Position numbers and translations under genes: made by a program. A stretch of DNA of 64,000 bases from Lanius collurio (Eukaryota > Chordata > Aves > Passeriformes > Laniidae): NCBI GenBank assembly GCA_020086605.1, contig JACBWW010000040.1, positions 6,210,433-6,274,432 of the forward strand, read 5' to 3'. Every line of letters starts with the position of its first letter. Positions within the stretch are counted from its first letter, which is position 1. The notes beneath the pieces were generated by a model. The model had not been told where the DNA came from and searched no databases. It saw only the letters and a program-made list of their open reading frames with translations. Below, piece by piece: positions 22,358 to 34,268 of the stretch.

Positions 22358-25300
22358 CAGAAAAGGCCTGTTTTTTCATCTATGTAAAGTCAAAACATAC
22401 TGGAACCATAAATTACATCCTGGAGAAGTGTTCAGAGTTTGTATCCTTTTAAGGAATACAGCCTAAAGTTAGCACCCCTCTTCCAAGGTATAATCTTCCA
22501 TCACTGTGAGATGCTGGTGCCTGATCACAGCCAGACAACTGGCTCAGCACCAAGAGCCCCAACGTGCCAACATATGGAAACAATTGCTTCCCCTCAGATT
22601 GGAAATGACATACCCTGGGTGTGTGCACAACATCCTCCATCAATCACCCCAAATGGCTCAGTATTTGGACTTTAACTTGTTATCCAGTGGAGATCCCCAG
22701 AGCCTGGTGGGAAGGGCAGCAAAGGTATTTACACAGAACAGAAAGCAAAAAAGCTGCTGCCCTAATCTGAGCCTGTCTGGACAAGGCTAGGTTTCACACA
22801 CCAGCATAGATCTTGCTCTAGCTTCATATAAAAGCAGCTAAATCTTGAAGTTAGATCTCCTCTTGCCTTTTTTCTCCCCCCTTTCCCTTGAAATAGAGCC
22901 ACACTTGCCATTTAAAAGTACCTGCGACCCAAAAAGTTCACAAGAAAAAAAATCTCTGAAACCAAATCCCAGCTACTCTAAATAAGAACAGCCTACTCAA
23001 GTAAAATACCAGCCTCAGGACTCCAGGAAATTCCCACACCTTGGCAGCCTCAGCAAGAGAAGTGAGGGGAGAGGTTTAAAGGTGTCCATAGGTTACATGC
23101 TTTGACACCAGTGACAGCCTCTCTGTCTCAAGGAAGCTGCCACGGGCCTGCAACACAAGGGAAATATCAAGAGGATTTTTGTTGAATGATATGGAGAGAA
23201 CAAGAATGCAAATTCTTGCTGAGAATGCAAGGAAAGCCTGGTTCAAGTAGTTTTCTGGGCTCATACAGCAAAGGATGGTGAAGGAAAGAGAGGCCATGTC
23301 CTAAAGAACTGCTGGGACAAGTGAAAAGCCAGGAGGGGTCTGTGTTTTAAATCAGTAAACAACAGTGATGGTGGCCACTCCTTAAAAATCCCAGGAAACT
23401 GAAACTGTGACTCGGTAGAGGTGAACATATATTTTTCCATTGCTTTCACCAGAGCCAGGGGATCACCAGAATGCTGGAATTCTGTGGGTGATGTGATTAT
23501 TTCATGCTACTGTAACCTCTGGAATTAGCTCTCCTGTAGATTATAGGAAAAGCAAGGTTTTCACACAGAGGACAAGAGGCAGAAGAACACCTGGCTGTAC
23601 TGTACAGAAGACAAACCATCACTTGGGCTCTTTGCAGGAGTGAGGCTGTTCTGATGGTTAATGGCCTGTCTGGGCAACCAAGATAAAGAGACAGAACCCC
23701 CACCTGTGTTCCTGCAGCAACTCCAAGTTCTCTCCAAGGCAGATTTTCCAAAAGCATGTGAAGATGCAGACAAGCACCATGGAGGATTTACAAACACCTC
23801 TCTGCAGGCTGGATGCTTATCAGCACCTGTTGGTGTCCTTTGGGTCCTGTCTGAGGGAACACTACAGATGGCATTACTCAGATCCAGCCAAATTGTGCCT
23901 TCAGGCACAGAACATTTCCATGCAAGTAAAAGAGAGCAGTGAGCTCATGTCCAAGGATGGGATTGAACCCCAAGTAAAGTAGGAAAAAGGATTTGCTGTG
24001 GGACAAAAATAGGCCAAGTGCCTTCTCACATCTGACAAGTGCTTCAGATGGCACGGCATGGCTTTGGGGGGCTATTAAAAGAGTTCCTATTTCCATGGAT
24101 TAACTGGTTCCTTGTCACAGGTAGGTTAGCAGCATCTTTCCCACTGGCAATGAAAACGGGTCTCAGCATCAGTGGGCAGCAGGGAACTAACCATTATTAT
24201 TTCCTCATTCCTAATGTTTCCCTCACTGTCATTTGTTGATGAGCAGCAATTCCAGGCTGGATTCTGCAGGTCACAGAGCTTTTTATCCTCACTAACTCAC
24301 AGGAGCTGCTCAAATTTGAGGAAAAAAAATTGCAGCCATTTACAACAGAGGTTGTCAAATCAGGCGCTTTCTTGCTGAAAGTGGGATGTGATGATCTGCC
24401 TGGGTTTAGATGTTTCCAAACATAAAATAAAACTAGGTCAGACCTGATTCCTCAAGTCAAGGGTCCTACTGCAGACAAGGATTTTGGTAACAGCTGTGAT
24501 CTGCTGCTAACAAGCAGTTAATTTGTGTTCTTTCTTGCATTTATCATTTGTAAACAGAAAGGCCATATTAACAACTAACACTCGAGAAACCCCTTCAGTT
24601 GTGGGTTTTGTGTGACTCATCACAGTTTATGTTCACAAAACAGCTAAGGAGAAGCCAGCTTGGTTTTGCTGCAAGGAAAGCAGAGGGCCCAGATGAAAAG
24701 ACCACAGTTTCTAACTAATTTCAGTTTGAAAAACCAGAAGTGGGCAATTACATTTCCCAGCAGATACTGCTCTGGTGCAGGAGAAATATTTGTTGGTCTG
24801 TCCCTGGCTGGCAGACAGGCAGTTGTTGGGTGTGTACCACACAAAGAATACTTTCATTTTTTGGCACGGCACAGCATTGCTGAAATACCAAAGACCATGG
24901 CTAATTAAGTGGAGTGATGGAACAGAATGATTTGATGATAAGATTTAATTGGTATGAAAGTTCCCATAGAGGAGTTACTGTGTCTGTCTGGGAGGAGCAG
25001 ACACTCAGCTCAGGGGGGCATTGCTCAACCAAAGCTGAGGGGTAAAGGGCACAGGGGTGCCCTGTGCTTGCTCCCAGTCCTGGCACTCCAGCAGCAATTT
25101 AGAGAATACTGGACCAGTCTCCTGCTGTCACAGTGGTTGAGAATCACCATTGGCAATCACAGTCCCTTTCCCCTACACTGACTGCTGGGAGATGGAGTCA
25201 CAAGGGAGCTCCTATGGAACCTGAGTAGGGATGGGACTGCTCCAGATGCTTCACAGGAGCACAGACCAGGAGCCAGCCATTAACTCCCTAAAAGCTGGTG

Positions 25301-28225
25301 CTTTCAGCCAATCGTTCTGATTTTTCAATAATAAAAGATGATTGTCTTAACTTTCTAAACAGGAGACCAGCCTTGGATAAGCCACTCATTAGACTGATCA
25401 TTACTCCACAGCTTGGCTGACATCACAGAAACAGGTTCCCCCAGTATTCCCCACCTGTACCTGGCATGGAAGTTTTCCATTTGGGGCTCCAGACTGGACT
25501 AAACTGGCAGTGCTGCAGTCTCCAGGGATAGAAAGTTCCATGAGGCCAAAAATCACTGATCAAAGTACAGGGCAGAAACCACGGCCATATTAGGAGCAGT
25601 AAATTGGTATTGCCAAGGGGAAGAGTTGGCCCTTCAGAGCATTCTCCTTCCTTGGACACAGACAGATGATCCAGAGTTCTGTTACAGGCCACTTCCATCT
25701 GCCTTGACACGAGGCCAACACCAAACAGCCAGGAGAACAGAGCCAAGATCTTTCCTAGAAGAGCCCAAAAGTTTTCCTGCAAAGAAGGAGATTTGTCACA
25801 AGGGAACAAAGATTTTGTGCTCAGCATATGTTTAGGCCACCAAGTGAGGCAATGCCACCCATGGAAGAGTCACAGGCTTCAGGATCCTCCAGGTAAAGGT
25901 AAATACAGCCAGAGTACTCACGCTCCAGATTTCACTATTACCTCTGCAAAGACTTTTGCTGCAGAAAGAATCAGAAAACTGAAAATAATTCCCTGATTGC
26001 ATCTCTCACCCTTCTCAGTGCTCAGCAACATCTGTCATGGTTCTAAATGAGGCCTTTTCTTTTCTACTATGCAAGCTTGACTATACAGAGTAAATCTTAC
26101 AGCATGGTTTCATAACTCCCATTTGGCTGTGAATTGAGGGCGAGAGGGTCTGCACAAGGAAAACCTCGCAGCAGTTGGGCTCTAACAGCAGCCACCTCAT
26201 CCCTGAGCATGAGGTGACACTGGATATAACAGCACATACACACCTATGAGTTAAGATTGTCTCTGATTTTCACTCCCTTCTGCTAACACTTGGCAGGGAT
26301 TCCCTGATGAGCCAAGAGCACTGATTTACAGAGATTTGTGCCTGTCTGTATCATGACATTACTGTCTGTACTCCTCTCCTTCACCAGCAGGGAAAAAGAG
26401 CCAACAACTGCTAGTCCCTTTCCCCTCCCACCCTGGAGGAAAGAAAGCCAGCACATCATAGCTCTTGCTGCAACATAAATTATTTTCTTCTGATGCTGTT
26501 TCCTCCCTTTGTTGCCAGAGACCTGGGGAGGTCCAAGATCTGCCCAGTCAGCATCACCTTGGCTTCTGTGCCTTGCAGAATGAATCTGCTTCATCAATTA
26601 CTCAAGAGAAAGAGCCATGAGCAAGCAGCCCTTCCCCTCCTTAAATCAGGGCGGACAAGAAAGTGTCCCCCTGTTCAAGGAAACATCTCCCCTTCTTCCT
26701 CCTCTCTCTCTTAATTTCCATAATTGTCAAATGCTTTTCCTTCCACATCTCAGATTGCTCAGAAGTTGCCAAGTAGGGAGCCCCTCTCTCCCAACTTGAA
26801 ACTCCCAGTTTCTATCAGCCCACAGAAACTGAGCAGCTCAGAGCATTAGAGGAAAATTATACTTATTTCAGATGTCTCAGACTCGGGTAGCTGGGAAAAT
26901 ACATAGAGTTGTTAGTCTATAATCCGCTGTTTCCAAGTGGTTCTTGGCATTAAAACCCATAGGACAGGAGTTTTTTAGCTGAAGACAACAGTTCAGCCAT
27001 AACACTGGCCTCCAAGGCTGCTGCTGCCACGCTGCTCTCCTGGAACACCCTTTGGTGACAGCAGCAGGCTCAGCTGATCCTCTTGGCATAGTCAGCAAGG
27101 GTGTTGGCTCCCAAACCAGTTGCCTCAGAATAAATACACATGGAGTGAAGAAATGCAGGATTGCAGCTGCTCTCCAGCAAATTCTTCTTGCAGAAAGAAG
27201 CTGTGATGAAAGTCACAGCAGCAGCAGCTGACGGTGAGCGGCTGATCAGACAGCGCTCCCAGGCCCCCTAAGGGACACCTTCACTGCTCTGCCAGCCAGG
27301 CAGCTCTCCTGCCACAGACATGCTTTAGATGAGGCTTTCCTGCTCACCTAAGTCTGATTTTATGGAGCACTTAGCTCCCCAAACGCCCTACTTGCAGGGA
27401 ATAAAAGGCCAGTCAGTCATTATGCTGACAGAACACCAGCAACAGGGAGAAAGCCTGTCTGAGCAGTTGGTTAAAAATGGGTCTAGACTTGCTCTCATTC
27501 ATTTGCTTTACAGACGGCTGGGAAAAAGGACAGGAGACTGAATTTTACCTGCCCTGAGACTGCCCTTGTGGCTCTGTGCCACCTGTGCTGTTCAGCCAGG
27601 GGACACTGCAAACACTTGGCCTCCCAAGGCCCAACTCAGTCAAACTCCCCTAAAACCAACAACTCTACCTTCAAATAGCCAAAGGGAGGCTCTTCCAACC
27701 TCACAGCCTTCAAACGTGGAACACTGAAGTGGAAGTATTTCCTCATGTGGTAACTCCCAAGTGTTTGGTTTATCCATGCAGGAAGAAGGGTTGTTACTGA
27801 TACAGGGTTACACAGCAGGTGAACTCCCAGTTTTTACAGCTGTTTACTCAGGATGGGGGAGAGAGCCAGGAGGAAATACCTCAAGTGACATCAGCAGGGT
27901 AATTTTTAACATGTACTGTTACAAGGAGACAAAAATTATCTCTCACACAGGTGCTTCCCATAAAGTATAGTTTGAAAAATGTACCTTTTTTTCTGTTTCT
28001 GAATATAGGCAAAAATGAACAACACAACTGCTAAATCTGTTGGCAGAGAACAGCTGCTTGACAGTATCCACAGTGCAGTCGAGTCAGGTAACATCCAGTA
28101 CTGGAGAAAACTTTGAGGGCTTTCACGTGCTGCTGACTGAACCCAGCTGGCAAAGCCAACTCAGGCCAGTGTCTGGATCGGTTTTTTGGGGCTCTACAAT
28201 ACAGTGGAGTTTAAGGACACATGTG
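22358..28225. other. Non-coding DNA between POU-type palindrome and CR1
   Basis: No gene is supported. Around 24880-24960 there is an AT-rich motif group (GGCTAATTAAGTGGAG, TTTGATGATAAGATTTAATTGG) that resembles the other candidate regulatory patches but is less distinctive. A minus-strand frame of 134 codons at 25423-25827 has no recognisable domain. A G-rich stretch at 25014-25066 has three nearby G runs but fails the four-run quadruplex rule. Confidence 0.4.
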
Positions 28226-28457
28226 AGACCTTAAAGCTCATCCAGCCCCACCCCCTGCCATGGGCAGGGACACCTCCCACTGTCCCAGGTTGCTCCAAGC
28301 CCTGTCCAACCTGACCTTGGACACTTCCAGGGACGGGGCAGCCACAGCTTCTCTGGGCAACCTGTGCCAGGGCCTCTCCACCCTCACAGGGAAGAATTCC
28401 TTCCTAATATCCAATCTAACTCTGCTCTCTCTCAGTTGCAGCCATTCCCTCTTGTAA
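28226..28457 (-). mobile_element. CR1 LINE 3' fragment, minus strand
   Basis: The plus strand shows the reverse complement of an avian CR1 3' end: 'ccttaaagctcatccag', 'ccccctgccatgggcaggg', 'ggttgctccaagccctgtcc', 'cttctctgggcaacctgtgcc' and 'gaagaattccttcctaatatcc'. Translated on the minus strand it still reads the conserved ORF2 C-terminus (IRKEFFPVRVERPWHRLPRE, then SLEV), so the family call rests on both DNA and protein. By hand alignment 28288-28435 matches the copy at 42778-42925 at about 134 of 148 positions without gaps. The copy lacks the reverse transcriptase domain and cannot move. Its 3' end, at low coordinates, has lost a clear octamer tail. Confidence 0.95.
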
Positions 28458-28539
28458 TGCTGAAAGAAGATGTGCAAATTGTTCATACCTGGTTTGTTTT
28501 GGAATCTTTTGCTCCCCAATAGTATAACTGCTCATTTAG

Positions 28540-28650
28540 CAGCCTTACATGGGAGCTAATTAATCCTGCACAATGTAATTGGAATTACCGTGCCACTGGT
28601 GAACATGAGCAGCATTTACTTGGGAGAGATACAAAGTCTCTGCTAGCAAT
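28540..28650. promoter_or_regulatory. Candidate conserved non-coding element next to a CR1
   Basis: Starting about 80 bp beyond the 28.2 kb CR1, this stretch contains GAGCTAATTAATCC, CACAATGTAATTGGAATTACCG and GTGCCACTGGTG. The string combines TAATTA, TAATCC (OTX/PITX-type) and two further ATTA-type cores in about 40 bp. No repeat or open frame accounts for it. The regulatory call is inference. Confidence 0.3.
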
Positions 28651-31000
28651 CCTTGTGCCAATATTAAACATTCCATCACTATTTGGGCTGGAAGAAAAAA
28701 GAAGACAAGGAAGGAATCTTTACACCAATATATGAACTCTACTCACTGATAATATTTAAGTATGTTCACACCATTACGTACTGGTTCAGAAGTCAGCATG
28801 CCCTGGATGATATTATTGCTTTCTCTAAAACCAGAACAAGGAATCATCTGGGTTTAAGTTTCTGCAAATGCCAAAAATTAAATTTTGTTCTCATTCACTA
28901 TAATTTTCTTCTACTTACTCCAGATCCATAGGAGAGCAATGAAGGTCAGATTGTACAGAAACCTGCATTGAAAATGACTCCTTGGTTCTCCTAAACTAAG
29001 AGTACAACTCATTCACATCTACCAATGGATCCTGAAGGCACAAAACTAATTCCTGGACTAGGCTGCCTATCTTGAGAGTTTGATATTTTGGTGTTTAATT
29101 CCTGATTTAGTTCTGTGATTTTTTTTTCCCAGATCAGGCCATGGTGCCAGCTCTCCCAAGTGCTAATGACATGCTGATTTCAATGGTTTTGACTGCTCTT
29201 ATCAGCTGCTTTGAACACTGATTAGCTGAGGACTCTATGTCTCATCAAATACTGCTTTCCTGATTTGCTTGCCAGGACTTCTCTTCAGCGATCTTTCCCA
29301 GAACCCCCAATCGCCTCTCTGTGAGCATTCCGAGATGCTCCTTAGTCTCCTCCTCCTTGTCCTTTGTCCTGCCCCACAATGACACCTCTGATCACACCAC
29401 TGACACCTCAATAATGTGCAGTCATCCCTCATCCTCTCCTCTGTGCTCTGTCGTTTGGACCCGAGGCTCCTTTGCAACAGAAACCAGTCAGAAGCAATTA
29501 AGTGCTTAAGTTACAAAAGGAAATGGTTCTCAGTTACAAAACACTCACCAGGCAGTTCGGTCATTTCAAGACAACGGTGAACTGAACTTCTATCACAGTG
29601 ATAAACCAGAACTGATACTGTGATCTACAGTTAATGTTTAAAAAAAAAAATGCTCTCCACCAGGGCCAAAGGCTGTTTTCTGATAATTTCTCACTGTGGA
29701 GACTTCTCTCATTGCCTCCTGGAAGAGGGGGAATCACATCTCTGTAAATTTCCAGTCTGGATTTATTCTATGTTCCAACTCCATTTACAAATAAATGTCT
29801 TTTATTCAGAGATTTTCTTGGACTTAACAAAGATATTTTTCCTGTCTAGAAAATCAGGTACACTAAAATCGTTAGAGACTTCGGGTTAACTGTTACTCTC
29901 CTTTCCCTTTGTTCAAGGGTTCTAAATGAAGTCATTATGAAATCTTGTCACTGGGTCAAATGATCTCATTAAATGAGACACTTCGAAGAACATTAGACAC
30001 TGCCTAGCATTTTTTCAGATAGGCACTGCGAGACAAATGACCTTTTTCCACTGGAATTCAGACGTTTTTCTATCAGAAATTTTACACTTCCAGTTGAGAC
30101 ACAATCCTTTTCTCTTTTCCTGTGCATGTTTTGTCACTGCTGAGTGTGAGTCTACGGATCCAAAATGCTAATTTCTGCACGTTTCTCAGGCTGCTAAACC
30201 TTATGCATTCCATCTTTTATACACCTCTCTTTTGGCTGGCAGTCAATTGTTGTCCATTATTCTGCTCTTCCCCTAAAATCCTGGATGTGCACAGGAGAAC
30301 AAACACAGCTCAGTAAAGGGAAGCTTTTCCCTGTATGGAGTTATTGGATGCTTGATGCTTTCCAGGATCCTTCCTTGGTCCCACACAGAAAGCCCATAAG
30401 AGCATCTCTAGAGGATCCAGGGTTCGCCTGTGGACACCACTTGCCAGAACTGGGGATTTAACAGGGCCTCAGTTTCCCCTACAAAGCTAAATCTCCTCTA
30501 AAATACCAGTATTAGAAAGTAGGCATGACTTCAGAAAGCCAAACAGGGTTATTCTGCAAAATCTAGACAGAATTAAAGTTGATGATATCTATCTATTATG
30601 TGGCCCTGGCTATTTCCAACTACACTTAGAATATAACAGCAAAAAACTGCAAAAAGAAGGATTCCTATATTTTTCCTAGCCAAAGTTCCCAAAACTAGTT
30701 GATTAGCATGAAGTAATTAATGTTATTAACATTTATACTTCTGCCAGAAGAGGCAAGACCTGGGGTACTTCGAAAAACACATAAAAGGTCTTATGAAAAC
30801 CTCATTTGTGGAAGAAATGAGGGAGGAAGGAGCTTAGCTTTTAATCCTATAATGAGGGACTCACTAATGAAAAAAATTCCTTTAGAAGGCTTTCCCAGGA
30901 AATACCTCACTTCATAAGATTAATTTGTGTAACATCCCCATCTTTTGGATTTGGAAAGCTCTTTGAAACTCTGTTTATCCAGCATGCGAGTGGCTAAATT

Positions 31001-31040
31001 GAAAAAAAAAAACAAAAAGGAGAAAAAGGAGGAAAAAAAA
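31001..31040 (+). repeat. 40-bp A/G tract
   Basis: Only A and G occur over 40 bases apart from one C at 31013. Such purine tracts can form triplex (H-DNA) structures. No gene body is attached to it. Confidence 0.8.
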
Positions 31041-34000
31041 TACCAAAGAGGCAGTTTGATAGAGGAAGTCCCTCCAAGAAAGGTACATAGGTTAGAGACA
31101 TCCCTGCCCCTTCCCTGGCCTGAAACATCTGGAATTGCACACAGCTGGAGCTCGCCTCCATACGGAGCACTGGGCAGAGCCTTCCTCCTTGGCTGTGAGG
31201 AAACAGCTCCTGAAAGGGGCAGTTGCTGCAGGCAGAGAGGAGGAGCAGGCACTGATGGAGATAAATGGCCTGGCCAGAGTCTGTTTCTCCCCCTTCAGCA
31301 GTGAGGGATGGAGTCTAGGACAATCCACCTCCAGTTGTTTGAGCTCCCCATTCCAGTTTCCAGCTGGTCAGCTGCAATCTCACTCCATAAGGAAGTCAGG
31401 GGAGTTTTACCTTCCTACGCCCTGCTCAGTGTCTCCATCACCAGACACTTCTCAAGCAGCCTGTGGGTGCTCACAGCCTTGGAAAAACAACATATCCAGA
31501 GTATTTTCCCTATAATTCCAGTTTATACCAAAAAACTTACTACTGTTTCAGCTCCAAGCAGAAATGAGCTGCAAAGGAAGAACATGACCTCCAGAGTGAT
31601 GTTTCTGCAGCCAGATTCAGCTTCCAGAGCATGGGGAGACATTTCACTGTGACAGGAACTAAGACACACACAAACCCCCAGTATAAATTACCCTTTTGGA
31701 GGTTTCTTCTCTCGATACTGGACAGCTTTAGTCCTTCTTTCATTCAGAAACCTCATTTAGTCCTAAGAGATAACTTTACCTGAAAAGGAGGAGGGTTTGG
31801 GATTTACATTTACAGTCACCACCTGAAGAAAGTGCCCCTTAATGTGTCACTAGAGCCACTTAACCTGATCACAGGTGGATTTAAGTTCCTCAATGGCAGA
31901 TTTGGTCCCCCCATTTAGAATCCCAAGTGAAATGTTTCTGCCAAAGTAATGGGGTGCACTGCAGAGATCGAGGAAGGCACAGAGAAAAATGTCCACTATA
32001 CCTATACCAAGAGTTAAAAATAAAGGAACTTGCAAAGTTTGGTACCTTGCAGAAGGATTTAGGCACTCTTGGTTCCTGAAGAGAGCAACGAGGTGCCCAA
32101 CTGGGCTTCCACTTGTTTGCCATAAGCCAATTGCCTCTGAAAGGATTGCGGGATGCAGTCACACAGGGATTTAGTGGGGGCTCCAGCGAAGGAGCTAGAG
32201 GCAGTGAGGGAGGGATAAACTAAGTTTCAGGATCCTAATAACACTGTTTACTGTAAAGCAGGACGAAGAAGAAAAGATTGGTTCACATAATTTTGTTTTC
32301 TTGGATTAAACTTACTTGACTCAGGGCTAAACTGATGGGTCAGAGATTGAAATTCTCTAAGCCTGCACATACACAACTTCACTCTTTTAATATTAACATT
32401 GTCTTCATAATGAGCAAACGAAATTTGAACAGATGAAAGAAAACCCACTGGATACCTACTGGAAAAAAAAAAAATCTCACAAGCTTTATGGAAAAGCTTA
32501 AAGATTTGAGGGAATCAGAGGGTGTATTACTATACCTGTGCAGGGGAGGGGTTTTTGAAGCACACTAGAAACCCCAGCTCTACCCCTGGCTGGCCATTTT
32601 TCCCCTTGTGTGTTTATTTTATTACACTAGACAGGCACTTTCTCTTTTCTGCATGCCTGGCTAATGCAATCCCCAGTGGGGTTACGCTGTCAGGAAGGAT
32701 CACCCCCAAGGAGCCAATGGAGTGTGGCTGGTGAGGGACACCGAGTCCAGCATGAACAGGAGCCATTAGTGATCACTGTCAGCTACAGTGGAATAGCTGG
32801 AGGACAGCAATGAGCAGGGGCAATACAAGGTTGTTCCTGGCTTAGCTTTAGGCAGGGAGATGGATCAGTGGTGAAAGCCTGAAATAAAATGGAAAGGCAA
32901 AATCCCAAAGGGACACAGCAGAGCAACAGAGGTTTCTGGGAGTTTGTAGGCTATAAAACTCCAGCTGACCTCAGACTCAAGGGGACTAAAAAAGATTGGA
33001 GAGAAGGGAGTGCCTTGGAATTGGCCAGTGGGATATGACAATTCTAATCTGACACAAAGGACTGGAAAAAAAAAATAGAAGCAGCTCAGTGTGGAAAAGC
33101 CTGTGGACAGTCCCTACACTCCACACTGCAGCTTTCAAAGGACATTGAGAGCTCTTTAAATTGCTTTAATTTTTCAGGCCGCTCCACTTGAAATTTTAGG
33201 TTGTCAATATCCTGCATCCAGATCTCCAGCTCTTGGGTAAAGGAAAATGGTAACCAGGAAACAAGAGTCTGAGATTCCATCTTGGACTAAGAATAAACAT
33301 CTCTGTCACAGACAGATGGATTGCAGCTCAGCTGTGCAAAACACAAGAAAAGATGTTTGAGGAAAAATAAATTAGTGGGGAGATGCGAAGCAGGGACTTG
33401 GTCTCATCAAAAGGAACATTTTCTGTAACTATTTTGATATACAGAAGCAGAACCAAACAGTCCTCACCCCATTGAGCAGCAGGGATTACAGGTACTAAAC
33501 CAGCCAAAAAATACAGGACAAAAGGGGTAAAGATCCCCCTTTTCCCCCAATTTTCTAGGTAGCAGATTTATTTTCTTTCCTGAATCCTCGTTTCAAGTGC
33601 ATTAGTTCAGTGGTTGCTTTGGGTCACTGTGAACAGGTTGTCCTCTCAAGTATTCTTCCCATGGCTGCGTGGTTATTTGGTATGCTGCCACAATTAGATA
33701 TTTAAAATTCAGAGGGTATTTTCCTTGGCTTCTCTTATTAGATGCATCAGTTGTTTGATACTAAGTAATGCAGAGCTGCCATCTCATCTTTTATTTCAGA
33801 GAATACAAGCATCTAAGGTGAAACCTACCTCTTACTTCTCCCCAGAAGTGAACTCCTCCTGGCATGCAGCAGCATAGAGGAAAACCCATTTTTTTCTCTT
33901 TTGCTTTGTAGTGAAGGTAGCAAAGCTATGTTGTTGTTAAGCTTCTTCAGAATTGAGAATTCTGTGGCATTTTTAGCTGGATGGCAGCAAACAGTCTCCT

Positions 34001-34225
34001 TTATACCACTTGAAAAACCCAAGGGCTTTCTTATAAGCAACTTAATATAACCCAGCCTTTCCCCCAGGACCCAGCACCAGGAATTCTGCAGTGATTTGCT
34101 TCAAGGCATCAAGCACATCATACCATGTTAATTATCACAGCCTCATCACAGCCACTCCAGCTTTTAGTGGCTTCGTTCCCCCACAGACAGGTTTTAAAAA
34201 ATGCAAATAAGTCTTGGCTGTGGCT

Positions 34226-34268
34226 AAAAAAAACCACAAAAAAAACAACAAAAAACCCACCCAAAAAC
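34226..34268 (+). repeat. 43-bp A/C-only tract
   Basis: The tract contains no G or T over 43 bases and is made of A-runs separated by single C or CC. It is low-complexity sequence and resembles a degraded A-rich simple repeat. Confidence 0.8.

Noticed and set aside
25014..25066. G-quadruplex suggested by several G runs
   Set aside because: Only three runs fall within allowed loop lengths.
33086..33280. 64-codon minus frame with a helix-like charged segment
   Set aside because: Too short, no matching family I can name, and no clear pair of splice sites.
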